From: JACZST01 sp964195155
GTDB lineage: Bacteria; Actinomycetota; Acidimicrobiia; Spongiisociales; UBA5794
NCBI GenBank assembly: GCA_964195155.1
Contig: CAXMOP010000017.1
Location: forward strand, 1-41,546
Direction of reading: 5' to 3'
Length of the DNA: 41,546 nt
A program made the translations under genes and the position numbers. Positions 23,074 through 30,899 of the stretch are shown in pieces; the first letter of the stretch is position 1, and each line of letters starts with the position of its first letter. The notes under the pieces are model-generated. The model saw nothing but the letters and a program-made list of their open reading frames with translations, was not told the origin of the DNA and searched no databases.

Positions 23074-24554
23074 GGTGCAACCACCTCGGAGGTGGCGAGA
23101 GGCGCTCGTGCGGTGAAATCCGCGGCGCGCTCCACCTCCGCGGCGACGCGGAACATGAGCTCCTCACCGAGGGCGGGGGCCATCACCTGGAACCCGATCG
23201 GCAGCCCGCCGGCGTCGAGGCCGACCGGAATCGACATCGCGGGATCGCCGGAGAGGTTGGAGGGAATCGTGCACACGTCCGAGTAGTACATCGCGATCGG
23301 GTCGGTCGCCCTAGCCCCGATCGGGAAGGCGGTGGTTGGGCTGGTCGGTGAGACCAGCACGTCCACGTCCTCATACGCCGTAGCGAAGTCACGCCGCACC
23401 AGGGTTCGCACCCGCTGCGCCTGTCCGTAGAAGGCGTCGTAGTAGCCGGCGGACAGGGCGTAGGTGCCGAGCAGAACCCGCCTGATCACCTCGGGGCCAA
23501 AACCGGCCCCGCGAGTGGCGGCCATCATCTCTGCGGTGGTATCGCCGCCGACGCGAAGACCGAAGCGAACTCCGTCGAACCTGGCGAGGTTTGCCGAGCA
23601 CTCGGCGGGTGCGATGAGGTAGTAGGCGGAGAGGGCATACTCGGTAGAAGGCAGCGACACGTCGACGATCACTGCACCCGCATCGCTGAGCCGATCCAGG
23701 GTGGCGCGGGTCGCTGCGATCACCTCTGTGTCGATGCCATCTCCGCTCAGCTCCCCGACCACGCCGATGCGTAGCCCTTCGACCCCGGCATCCAGGGACC
23801 CGGACATGTTCGGCAGGTCGCCCCGGTAGCTGGTCGCGTCATACCGGTCCCAGCCGGCGACGACCTCGAGCAGCGTGGCCGCATCGCCCACGGTTCTGGC
23901 AACCGGGCCGATCTGGTCGAGCGAGGAGGCGAAGGCAATCAGCCCGTACCGGCTGACGAGCCCGTAGGTCGGTTTGACGCCGACGGTGCCGGTGAGCGAG
24001 GCCGGCTGTCTGATCGAACCGCCGGTGTCCGACCCGTATCCGCCCATCGCCGAACCCACTGCCACCGCAGCTGCCGACCCGCCCGACGAGCCGCCCGGAA
24101 CCGTGTCGGGATCCCAGGGGTTGCGCGTCGGGCCGTAAGCGCTGTTCTCCGTCGAGGAGCCCATCGCAAACTCGTCGAGGTTGGTCTTGCCCACGATCAC
24201 CGCCCCGCCCTCGCGGAGCCTGGCCGCTGCGGTCCCGTCGTAGGGGGGTTTCCACCCGGCAAGGATTTGCGATGACGCCGTGGTCTCGACGCCGCGGGTC
24301 ACCATGTTGTCCTTCAGCGCCACCGGGATGCCGAGCAGCGGGCGATCGTCACTCCCGTGCTCGGTCAGCGCCGCGTCGGCGGCCTCGGCGGCCGCCCTTG
24401 CGCCGTTGCGATCGATGGTCAAGTACGCGTGCAGATGCGATTCGGTGATCGCTGCCCGCCGCAGCGTCGCCTCGAGAAGCTCGACCGCCGAGAAACTCCT
24501 CGCCCGCAGGCCGGCGCTGGCATCCAAAATGGTCAGATCGGCCAGATCGCTCAT
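23070..24554 (-). CDS. gatA: Asp/Glu-tRNA(Asn/Gln) amidotransferase subunit A
   Basis: GatA hydrolyses glutamine and passes ammonia to GatB. The 494-residue amidase-signature protein keeps the Ser-cisSer-Lys triad: Lys81 (ALKDN), the cis-Ser in GGSSGGS (154–160) and Ser180 in GSDTGGSIRQPAS (175–187). NPWDPDTVPGGSSGGSAAAV is typical of GatA. ATG 24554 is chosen because it overlaps the gatC stop (ATGA) and fits the family start; an in-frame extension upstream lies in gatC. The stop overlaps the gatB start. Confidence 0.96.
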   Translation of the reverse strand: MSDLADLTILDASAGLRARSFSAVELLEATLRRAAITESHLHAYLTIDRNGARAAAEAADAALTEHGSDDRPLLGIPVALKDNMVTRGVETTASSQILAGWKPPYDGTAAARLREGGAVIVGKTNLDEFAMGSSTENSAYGPTRNPWDPDTVPGGSSGGSAAAVAVGSAMGGYGSDTGGSIRQPASLTGTVGVKPTYGLVSRYGLIAFASSLDQIGPVARTVGDAATLLEVVAGWDRYDATSYRGDLPNMSGSLDAGVEGLRIGVVGELSGDGIDTEVIAATRATLDRLSDAGAVIVDVSLPSTEYALSAYYLIAPAECSANLARFDGVRFGLRVGGDTTAEMMAATRGAGFGPEVIRRVLLGTYALSAGYYDAFYGQAQRVRTLVRRDFATAYEDVDVLVSPTSPTTAFPIGARATDPIAMYYSDVCTIPSNLSGDPAMSIPVGLDAGGLPIGFQVMAPALGEELMFRVAAEVERAADFTARAPLATSEVVAP

Positions 24555-24841
24555 GACTCGTCGAGGATCCGCGGCACCCGGAAATAGCCGTCCTCGGTCT
24601 CGGGGGCCGCGGCGAGCACCTCGCTGCGGTCGAGGCACTCGATCACCTCGTCGGGGCGGAAAGCGTTCACCATCGTCAGCGGGTGGGAGGTCGGCTCGAC
24701 GCCATCGGTGGGCAGGGCCTGGACGAGGGCGGCGTGCTCCAGGATCACCTCGAGCTGCTCGCTATAGCCCGCGAGCTCCTCTTCGCTCAGGGCAATACGA
24801 GCGAGCTCGGCGATCCGCGCGATATCGAAGTCAGCAGCCAT
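24551..24841 (-). CDS. gatC: Asp/Glu-tRNA(Asn/Gln) amidotransferase subunit C
   Basis: GatC is the small subunit that wraps around GatA and stabilises the heterotrimer. The 96-residue product has the usual length and pattern: an N-terminal helix with ARIAELARIALSEEEL (about 8–23), a central PTSHPL motif and a C-terminal acidic segment ending YFRVPRIL. It is the first gene of gatC-gatA-gatB. The gap upstream to the divergent yczE-type gene is full of short tandem repeats. TACCAT 8 nt before ATG 24841 might be its -10 box, but this is weak. Confidence 0.92.
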   Translation of the reverse strand: MAADFDIARIAELARIALSEEELAGYSEQLEVILEHAALVQALPTDGVEPTSHPLTMVNAFRPDEVIECLDRSEVLAAAPETEDGYFRVPRILDES

Positions 24842-24860
24842 GGAGGCTGATGGTACGAGA

Positions 24861-24913
24861 GTCGAAAGTCAACAGTCGAAAGTCAACAGCCCAGAGTCAA
24901 CAGTCCACAGTCG
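24861..24913 (+). repeat. 14-bp tandem repeat in the gatC/yczE divergent gap
   Basis: Units GTCGAAAGTCAACA (24861–24874 and 24875–24888, identical), GCCCAGAGTCAACA (24889–24902) and partial GTCCACAGTCG follow one another. The unit is itself close to a doubled 7-mer. Confidence 0.85.
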
Positions 24914-24949
24914 CCAAACGCCTGTGGCACAAGTCGGCACGTCCTGCTC

Positions 24950-24970
24950 GCGAGTCGCGACTCGCGACTC
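24950..24970 (+). repeat. GCGASTC heptamer array
   Basis: GCGAGTC, GCGACTC and GCGACTC stand in tandem just upstream of the YczE-type gene. The same heptamer closes the composite repeat at 3777–3797 and 27953–27966. Here no 75-bp unit accompanies it. Confidence 0.85.
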
Positions 24971-24987
24971 ACCGCTAGCTTCTCCCA

Positions 24988-25608
24988 ATGCTCCCGATCC
25001 CCAGTCGCCCGGAGCTCTGGCCCCGGCTTGGCCGGCTGATGCTCGGGCTCGTGCTCTTCGGCGTCGGCCTGGCGTTGATGGTCATCGCCGACCTCGGCCT
25101 ATCGCCGTGGGACGTCTTCCATCAGGGGGTGTCGACGCGCACCGGCATTCCGATCGGAACCGTGGTGATCATCACGGGCCTGCTTCTGCTGATCACCTGG
25201 ATCCCGCTCAAGGAGAAGATCGGAATCGGCACGATCGCCAATGCCGTCGTGATCGGCCTCGTCCTCGATGCGGCGCTGTTCCTGTTTCCGGACCGAATCG
25301 ACCTGCTGGCCGCACGATGGGCGGCGATGCTCGTCGGCGTGCTGATCGTCGCCGTCGGGTCGGGCTTCTACATCGGCGCCGGGCTTGGCCCCGGGCCCCG
25401 CGACGGCCTGATGACCGGGATCACCAGGCGGACCGGGTTCCCGCTCGGCCTGGTACGCGCCGTGCTGGAGATCGGCGTGCTGATCGTCGGGTGGGCGCTC
25501 GGCGGGACGGTCGGCATCGGGACCCTGGTGTTTGCCTTCGGGATCGGCCCGCTCGTCCAGTTCTTCCTGAAACGGCTCCAGGTCATCGACGTCGTCGAGC
25601 CGCGGTGA
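24988..25608 (+). CDS. YczE/YitT-type integral membrane protein
   Basis: The 206-residue protein has about five membrane helices. Its first half carries LGLVLFGVGLALMVIADLGL with SPWDVFHQGVS, which recurs in altered form as GFYIGAGLGPGPRDGLMTGI in the second half. Such an internal repeat (DLG.SPWDV versus GLGPGPRDGL) is typical of YczE/YyaS family membrane proteins, whose transport or regulatory role is not established. The ATG at 24988 lacks a Shine-Dalgarno; TAGCTT 6 nt upstream may be a -10 box for a leaderless mRNA. It converges on the cNMP-binding gene with 3 bp between stops. Confidence 0.8.
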   Translation: MLPIPSRPELWPRLGRLMLGLVLFGVGLALMVIADLGLSPWDVFHQGVSTRTGIPIGTVVIITGLLLLITWIPLKEKIGIGTIANAVVIGLVLDAALFLFPDRIDLLAARWAAMLVGVLIVAVGSGFYIGAGLGPGPRDGLMTGITRRTGFPLGLVRAVLEIGVLIVGWALGGTVGIGTLVFAFGIGPLVQFFLKRLQVIDVVEPR

Positions 25609-25611
25609 ACG

Positions 25612-26046
25612 CTATTCGGACAGGCGATTGTTCGCTTCGCGAAGCCGAAGCGACATGCTGACCAAGATCTTGAGCGCGATGGCAGGAATGCTGTTGAGCA
25701 CGCTCTTGAACTCGTTTCTCGGCATGGTGAGCACGGTCCCGTCGCTGATCATCACTACCGTCGCCGACCGCGGCTCGCCGTCGAGCAACGCCATCTCACC
25801 GACCGTGTCCCCTGCCCCGAGCGTGGTGATCTTGGTGTCGTTCCTGATCACGTCGGCCTTCCCGTCAACGATGAGATAGAAGGCGTCGCCCGGTCCACCC
25901 TGGACGGTGAGCATGGTGTCGCTCCTGACCGCGACCTCGTCGACGTGACGGGCCAACTCCATCCGCTCCTTGTTATTGAGCCCGCTGAACGGGGGTATGT
26001 CTTTCAGCGCATCGGCCTTCTGCGAACGACGTCCGTACATCGCCAT
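25612..26046 (-). CDS. Stand-alone cyclic-nucleotide-binding (CRP-type) domain protein
   Basis: The 144-residue protein consists of one cNMP-binding domain. A helical N-terminus (about 10–38) and a beta-roll lead to the phosphate-binding cassette GEMALLDGEPRSATV (83–97), in which Glu84 and Arg93 match the cAMP-contacting pair. A C-terminal helix follows (about 118–142). No DNA-binding or enzyme domain is attached, so it would act on a partner. It lies 22 bp after dapE on the same strand and may be its transcriptional partner. cAMP binding is likely from the retained Arg but not proven. Confidence 0.85.
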   Translation of the reverse strand: MAMYGRRSQKADALKDIPPFSGLNNKERMELARHVDEVAVRSDTMLTVQGGPGDAFYLIVDGKADVIRNDTKITTLGAGDTVGEMALLDGEPRSATVVMISDGTVLTMPRNEFKSVLNSIPAIALKILVSMSLRLREANNRLSE

Positions 26047-26068
26047 GGTCAGTACCTCGTCTGTGATC

Positions 26069-27106
26069 TTAGGGCAGCAGCAACCGCCGCATCATGCCAA
26101 ACGCGCCGTCGAGATGATCAACCTGCACCGACTCGGTCGCTTGATGGGCCTGGGCCACCGCCCCCGGGCCGAAATTCACCGCGGCAATCCCCCGGCCGCT
26201 GAGCCGGGCAACGTCGGTCCAGCCCTGCTTCGCTTCGGTCGTCCCCACCAGCTGCTCGAGCCGCTCGAAGTGCGCATTTCCTTCTGGTATCAGCCCGGCG
26301 GGAGCCCGGTCGGTGATGACCACCTCGTCGGCTCCAGCGGTGACCGCACGAAGCCGCTCCTCGGCCTGGTCGGGATCGAAGGTTGGCGGGAACCGGTAGT
26401 TCAGGTTCACGACGAACCGAGCCGGGATGATGTTGTGTGCGATACCGCCTTCGGCCGTGGTCACCGAGAACACCTCGCGAAACTCCAGGCCACCCGTCTT
26501 GAACAACTCCGGCTGGCGCTCATGCATCCCGGCAATCCAGGCGCCCGCTTTGGTAATGGCGTTTTCGCCGAGCCAGGGGCGAGCCGAGTGAGCGGCATGA
26601 CCATGGAAGATCACGTCGGCATTCATCGCTCCGTTGCAGCCCACCTCGACATGAAGGTCGGTGGGTTCGAGCACAACGGAGAACTCAGCATCGGAGAGCC
26701 AATGCACCTCATCGAGGACCGCCTCGAGTCCGTTCTCGTCGAGCGGCCCCTCCTCGCGGTCGTAGAAAATCCCGGCCACCTCGTACGGACCGACGGCGAT
26801 GGCGTCGTCCTCGAGGAGGTGAACCATCACCGCGAGGCCGGCCTTCATGTCCGACGCGCCGAGGCCGTGCACGGTGCCTTCGCGGACCGATGCCGTTGCG
26901 TTGTCCTGCACCGGAACCGTGTCGGTGTGCCCGTACATGGCGATCAGCGGCTTTCCGGACGGCTCGCCGACGACCAGGGCGTTGCCAATCCGCTTCGTCG
27001 GCCGTCTCCCGGAGAGACGGAATTCAAGGGCCGTGGCGATCTCCTCCTCGTTGCCGGTGACCGATGGGATGTTGATGAGCTCGACCAGGGTGTCGGTGAG
27101 GCTCAC
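26069..27106 (-). CDS. dapE: Succinyl-diaminopimelate desuccinylase
   Basis: This M20-family dinuclear metalloenzyme removes succinate from N-succinyl-LL-diaminopimelate. In the 345-residue protein, metal and catalytic residues are visible: His60 and Asp62 in YGHTDTVP, Asp86 in GASDMKAG and Glu118/Glu119 in DREEGPL. A further His lies in NFGPGAVAQAHQATE near the C-terminus. GNGAMN-like VGCNGAMNADV and HAAHSARPW fit the actinobacterial DapE branch. The GTG start at 27106 overlaps the dapD stop as GTGA. Context with dapC and dapD supports the substrate assignment. Confidence 0.92.
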   Translation of the reverse strand: MSLTDTLVELINIPSVTGNEEEIATALEFRLSGRRPTKRIGNALVVGEPSGKPLIAMYGHTDTVPVQDNATASVREGTVHGLGASDMKAGLAVMVHLLEDDAIAVGPYEVAGIFYDREEGPLDENGLEAVLDEVHWLSDAEFSVVLEPTDLHVEVGCNGAMNADVIFHGHAAHSARPWLGENAITKAGAWIAGMHERQPELFKTGGLEFREVFSVTTAEGGIAHNIIPARFVVNLNYRFPPTFDPDQAEERLRAVTAGADEVVITDRAPAGLIPEGNAHFERLEQLVGTTEAKQGWTDVARLSGRGIAAVNFGPGAVAQAHQATESVQVDHLDGAFGMMRRLLLP

Positions 27107-27909
27107 ACGTCGACCTCAAAGGTCCGGAGCGCCTCGTTGAGCGAGGTTTTGCGGTCGGTCGACTCCGAGCGGTACCCGATGAGCAGGGGGCTCTGCAGCT
27201 CGTACCGGCCGGCGGGGAACTCCTTGGGCCTGGTGCCCGGCACGATCACTGCGTTGGCGGGGACCCGGCCCTTGATCATCACCGGGGAGCTTCCGGTGAC
27301 GTCGACGATCGGGACCGACGCCGACAATGTCGTGTGGGCACCGAGCACCGCCCCTTCCTCGACGATCACGCCTTCGACCACGATCGAGCGGCTGCCGATG
27401 AATGCCCCGTCCTCGATGATCACCGGTCGAGCGCTGGGCGGCTCGAGCACGCCGCCGATTCCGACACCACCGGAAAGGTGGACATCTCGTCCGATCTGGG
27501 CACACGAGCCGACGGTCGCCCAGGTATCGACCATCGTGCCCGATCCGACATGGGCGCCGATATTCACGTACGCAGGCATCACGATCACGCCTGGTTCGCA
27601 GAACGCGCCGTAACGAACCGTCCCGGGTGGAACGACGCGAATGCCTGCTTCTTCAAGTCGCGTCTTGGTCGGGATCTTGTCGTGGTATTCGAATGGTCCC
27701 GTGATCGTCGTTTCCATCTTGGCGATCCGGAAGTAGAGCACGATGGCCTGCTTCACCCATTCGTTGACGAGCCAGGTGTCGCCAAGTTTCTCGGCGACGC
27801 GCACCTCGCCCGCATCGAGTGCTTCGATGGTGCGGTAGACGGCGCCCTCGGCCGCCGGCAGCCGGTCGAGATCTTCGTAGGCAGCGGTGATGAGTTCGGA
27901 GTCGGCCAT
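27103..27909 (-). CDS. dapD: Tetrahydrodipicolinate N-succinyltransferase
   Basis: DapD transfers succinyl from succinyl-CoA to tetrahydrodipicolinate, the first committed step of the succinylase lysine/DAP route. The 268-residue product has a helical N-terminal part with LNEWVKQAIVLYFR-like VNEWVKQAIVLYFRI, then a left-handed hexapeptide beta-helix (about 95–220: VIVMPAYVNIGAHV, GTMVDTWATVGSCAQIG, HLSGGVGIGGVLEP). ATG 27909 is chosen from homology. The open frame continues upstream only because the 75-bp repeat there is a multiple of three. TAGTAT 8 nt upstream could be a -10 box. The gene is coupled to dapE by GTGA. Confidence 0.94.
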   Translation of the reverse strand: MADSELITAAYEDLDRLPAAEGAVYRTIEALDAGEVRVAEKLGDTWLVNEWVKQAIVLYFRIAKMETTITGPFEYHDKIPTKTRLEEAGIRVVPPGTVRYGAFCEPGVIVMPAYVNIGAHVGSGTMVDTWATVGSCAQIGRDVHLSGGVGIGGVLEPPSARPVIIEDGAFIGSRSIVVEGVIVEEGAVLGAHTTLSASVPIVDVTGSSPVMIKGRVPANAVIVPGTRPKEFPAGRYELQSPLLIGYRSESTDRKTSLNEALRTFEVDV

Positions 27910-27952
27910 CGGACCCGATACTACGAGGCCGCGTACATAGGTGCTCGCACAA

Positions 27953-28127
27953 GAGTCGCGAGTCGCGAGCCCGACTGAATTGCTTTCGACGAGCTCCGTC
28001 GCGATCACGCAGTCAGGCGGCGAGCCCCGCCGAGCCGCGGCGAGCCCGACTGAATTGCTTTCGACGAGCTCCGTCGCGATCACGCAGTCAGGCGGCGAGC
28101 CCCGCCGAGCCGCCCAACAAACATGGG
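27953..28127 (-). repeat. Composite structured intergenic repeat element, locus 2
   Basis: Read on the minus strand, the order is the leader CATGTTTGTTGGGCGGCTCG (about 28106–28125), two 75-bp units (28114–28040 and 28039–27965, differing at one base), then two GAGTCGC/GCGACTC heptamers (27966–27953). In each unit GACTG/CAGTC (27973–27977, 28010–28014) encloses CGACG/CGTCG (27987–27991, 27997–28001). The order of parts equals locus 1. Confidence 0.9.
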
Positions 28128-28144
28128 GCGGGCCGAAATGCGCT

Positions 28145-29302
28145 CTAGGGAGCGCCGAGCACCGCGCGGAGGGTCTCGGCTGCGGCGTCACACTCGCCAA
28201 GGGTTGGGACGAGGGCGAGACGGATGTGACCCTCGCCGCCCCCGCCGAAGAAGCGGCCGGGCGCCACGACGACGCCTTCGGCGAGCAGTCGGTCGGTCAC
28301 CTCGAGGTCGTCCCTGACGGCGACCCAGAGGTAGAGCCCGGCGGACGACTCGACGACCTCCAGGCCAAGATCGTCGAAAGCCCGCGTCAGGATGCGCCGC
28401 TTCTCGGCAAAGATCTTCCTGCGCTCCGCGGCGTGCGCGTCATCGCTCCAGGCGGAAACCGCGGCGGCCTGCACGAATTCGGGTGAGGCGGTTCCGGTGG
28501 ACGCTCGCAGCGCTCGCAACGCAGCGATGGCTTCGGCATCCCCCACCATCGCACCGGAGCGATAGCCGGTCATACCCGAGCGCTTGGACAAGCTCAGATA
28601 GCTGATCGTGCCGCGCGCTCCGTCGCCGGCGACCTGGAGCACCGACGACGGGCCGTCCGGGTAAACCGCCTCTTCGAATACGTCGGCGTAGCACTCGTCG
28701 GAGAACAGCAAGGTGTCGGTCGTCACGGCCTGTTCGTACAACGCGGCGAGGTCACCGATGCCAGTGACGGCGCCGGTCGGGTTGTGCGGCGAGTTGATCC
28801 ACACGATGCGGGACCGGCGCCATTGGTCGTCGTCGATATCCGTCGCTCGCAGCACGAAGTCTCCCGAGAGCCTGATCGGAATCAGCTCGGCGCCGGCGAA
28901 GCGGGATCCGCGCTCATAGATCGGGTAACCGGGAGTCGGATACACCACGGCGTCACCGGCATCCCGGTCGACGAACGCCAGCGGAGTGGAGAAGATGGCC
29001 TCCTTCGAACCGCTGCTCGGGAGCACCTGACTTGCCGGATCCACCACCACCCCAAAACGGCGGTTGACGTAGTCGGCGACGGCTTCGCGGAATTCGATCA
29101 GACCGGCGGCGGTCGGGTACTGCGACACCTCCGGCACTGCACTCCGCAGTGACTCGACAATGAACGGCGGCGTGGGCTCTCGGGGGTCTCCGATCGAGAA
29201 GTCGACGACGGGGAGCCCGGCGTCTCGTCGATCACGGGCCCTGGCCTGAATGGTGGCAATCGGATAGTCGCCGAGCTCTGCGAACACCGGGTTGAGATGC
29301 AT
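28145..29302 (-). CDS. dapC: N-succinyldiaminopimelate aminotransferase (class I/II)
   Basis: The enzyme converts succinyl-amino-ketopimelate to succinyl-LL-DAP using Glu as amino donor. The 385-residue fold type I protein shows FSIGDPREPTP (35–45), the PLP-binding NSPHNPTG (170–177) and Lys240 in SLSKRSGMTGYR, plus Arg in IRLALVPT for the carboxylate. The neighbours dapD and dapE make the DapC assignment likely over other aminotransferases. The 5' leader would contain a 12-bp inverted repeat ending 7 nt before ATG 29302. The repeat element separates it from dapD, so they may be separate transcripts. Confidence 0.88.
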   Translation of the reverse strand: MHLNPVFAELGDYPIATIQARARDRRDAGLPVVDFSIGDPREPTPPFIVESLRSAVPEVSQYPTAAGLIEFREAVADYVNRRFGVVVDPASQVLPSSGSKEAIFSTPLAFVDRDAGDAVVYPTPGYPIYERGSRFAGAELIPIRLSGDFVLRATDIDDDQWRRSRIVWINSPHNPTGAVTGIGDLAALYEQAVTTDTLLFSDECYADVFEEAVYPDGPSSVLQVAGDGARGTISYLSLSKRSGMTGYRSGAMVGDAEAIAALRALRASTGTASPEFVQAAAVSAWSDDAHAAERRKIFAEKRRILTRAFDDLGLEVVESSAGLYLWVAVRDDLEVTDRLLAEGVVVAPGRFFGGGGEGHIRLALVPTLGECDAAAETLRAVLGAP

Positions 29303-29309
29303 CCCGACA

Positions 29310-29355
29310 TTCTTGCGTAGCAGGCGGCCATATATCGCTCCTGGCTACGCAAGAA
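29310..29355. promoter_or_regulatory. 12-bp perfect inverted repeat between dapC and the 29385 gene
   Basis: TTCTTGCGTAGC (29310–29321) and GCTACGCAAGAA (29344–29355) are perfect inverted repeats 22 bp apart. Between them lies an AT-rich CATATATCG core and, on the minus strand, AGGAG followed by an out-of-frame ATG at 29331. It could be an operator pair around a divergent promoter, or an mRNA hairpin controlling dapC. Confidence 0.5.
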
Positions 29356-29384
29356 CGGTATGACCTCCCTACCCTCGGCCGCCG

Positions 29385-29786
29385 ATGACCCGCACCACCT
29401 ATCGCGTCATCCTGTTGCTCCTCGGCATCGCCTTCATCGCGGTCGTTGTTGGCGCAGTGCTGCTGGCGCCGGAGGGGGCGCCATCTCAACTGCCGAGCGC
29501 GGTCAATCGCATCGAGCCCGGCAACGGGGAGCTCGTGTTCGGGCAGCCCAGCGTCGTCCTCGACCTGGCACCCCGCTATCGCGCCGAATTGGTGATCGAC
29601 GGGGTCGCGATCCCGGCCGATGAGGTGGTGTGGACGGCTGCGACGGGGCTGCACGTGTTCGACCCCGGGCCGGGCAGAGCAATTCAGGTCTGGGAACCCG
29701 GGTTTCACCTCGTCGAGGCGCGATGGGAGGGGGCGCCGGGTCAACCGGATCCGGGGAACGTAACCTGGACCTTCCGCGTTCAATAG
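29385..29786 (+). CDS. Membrane-anchored protein of unknown function
   Basis: I do not recognise the 133-residue product. Residues 7–28 are one membrane helix (VILLLLGIAFIAVVVGAVLL), and the remainder is a compact, beta-rich outer domain (about 35–133) with two internal Val/Asp strands and conserved-looking Trp residues. There is no Cys, so no lipid anchor or disulfide. It is followed after 12 bp by a second membrane protein with a YceI domain in the same direction; the two probably form an operon. The start at ATG 29385 fits the helix. Confidence 0.6.
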   Translation: MTRTTYRVILLLLGIAFIAVVVGAVLLAPEGAPSQLPSAVNRIEPGNGELVFGQPSVVLDLAPRYRAELVIDGVAIPADEVVWTAATGLHVFDPGPGRAIQVWEPGFHLVEARWEGAPGQPDPGNVTWTFRVQ

Positions 29787-29798
29787 GCCAGAAGAACC

Positions 29799-30863
29799 AT
29801 GTCGAACGAATATTTCTACGATCCCGACGCCCTGAACCCGTGGCTGGCAGGTCTCGCCGCCGGCGCAGTCGGGGCAATTGCGGGCACGGTGCTGGCGTTC
29901 TTGCTGCAAAGCCCGGACGAAATCGTCGCTAACTCGATCACGGTCACGGTCGGCGCCTTGCTGATCGGCCTGGCGTCGGGGTGGCTGTGGCGCAAGGTAC
30001 GTGCCACGAACAACGGGCTGGCCACCTTCCGCTTTTCCCTGGTCGGGGCCTTTGTCGTCACCCTCGTCGCGGTCGCCATCGTCGATCAGGTTGCCCTGTC
30101 CCGTCTCATCCCGTACGGGGTGCCGATCGCTGTGGTGATCTTCGTGTCGGTCGGCCTACTCACGCCGTACCTGGCGGCGCACCACTGGCCCGTGTGGACG
30201 GTGGTTGTCCTGGTGCTGATCGCGCTGGCGATGGCGGTTGGCCTCTTCGGCCGCGGCAACGTCGAGTCGGGCGACCTCAGCCTGTCCGACCTGACCACGA
30301 CGACCCTGGCCCCGACCGCTAATACCCAGGCCGAGTCAACGGAGACGGCCGGCGCCGCCGCCGCGCCGGTCGAATCGTTCGACGAGTTCGTCATCAGCAC
30401 CGGCACCGCGACCTGGAGCGTGCCCGAAACCCTCCAAGGGCTCGCCACGGTCGCTGTGGGACGAAGCGAGACGCTGACCGGCACCATTACCCCGGGTGGT
30501 GGCTTCGAGTTCGAGATCGACCTCACCACGTTCACCTCGGATCAGCCGCGGCGCGATGCGTTCGTTCGCGACATGTTCGGCGGCGACCCACTCGCCACCT
30601 TCACCGCAGAGGAATTCGCCCTTCCGGATGCGGCCGACGGCGCGGTGGTCATGATCCAGGTGCCCGGCACCCTCACCATAAACGGCACGCCCCGTGCGGT
30701 GATTTGGGAGGTCGAAGCGAGGAAGGATGGGGCGGTTATTTCGGTCACCGGCGAGCTCGACATCACCTTGACCGAGTTCGGGTTGACGCCACCGCGCCTC
30801 GGGTTCGTCCAGGTCGAAGACGAGGCAAGCCTCGAGGTGTTGTTCCAGGCCGACGGCCGGTAG
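29799..30863 (+). CDS. YceI-domain protein with five predicted membrane helices
   Basis: The 354-residue protein begins with five predicted helices (about 16–37, 46–64, 80–98, 105–127 and 132–150). A Thr/Ala-rich linker (about 160–190) then leads to a C-terminal YceI-like lipocalin domain (about 190–354). The latter shows GGFEFEIDLTTFTSDQPRRD and FGGDPLATFTAEEF followed by GTLTINGTPR and LTEFGLTPPRLGFVQVEDE. YceI domains bind isoprenoid-type lipids. An odd number of helices with the N-terminus inside would place the YceI domain outside the cell. Most YceI proteins are only secreted, so the large membrane part is unusual. It follows the 29385 gene and converges on ligA. Confidence 0.78.
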   Translation: MSNEYFYDPDALNPWLAGLAAGAVGAIAGTVLAFLLQSPDEIVANSITVTVGALLIGLASGWLWRKVRATNNGLATFRFSLVGAFVVTLVAVAIVDQVALSRLIPYGVPIAVVIFVSVGLLTPYLAAHHWPVWTVVVLVLIALAMAVGLFGRGNVESGDLSLSDLTTTTLAPTANTQAESTETAGAAAAPVESFDEFVISTGTATWSVPETLQGLATVAVGRSETLTGTITPGGGFEFEIDLTTFTSDQPRRDAFVRDMFGGDPLATFTAEEFALPDAADGAVVMIQVPGTLTINGTPRAVIWEVEARKDGAVISVTGELDITLTEFGLTPPRLGFVQVEDEASLEVLFQADGR

Positions 30864-30899
30864 CCGAGCACGACAGCGCAGCCGAGCACGACAGCACTA
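30864..30899 (+). repeat. 18-bp tandem repeat in the YceI/ligA convergent gap
   Basis: Two units begin CCGAGCACGACAGC (30864–30881 and 30882–30899) and differ in the last four bases. The second unit contains the ligA stop codon, so the repeat sits exactly at the converging gene ends. Confidence 0.8.

Noticed and set aside
27953..28127. CRISPR array from the two 75-bp repeats
   Set aside because: The units are directly adjacent with no unique spacers, only two copies exist, and no cas genes are near.
27910..28200. N-terminal extension of dapD with two RRGSPPDCVIATEL repeats
   Set aside because: The extension is the translation of the intergenic 75-bp repeat, which is a multiple of three; DapD homology starts at 27909.
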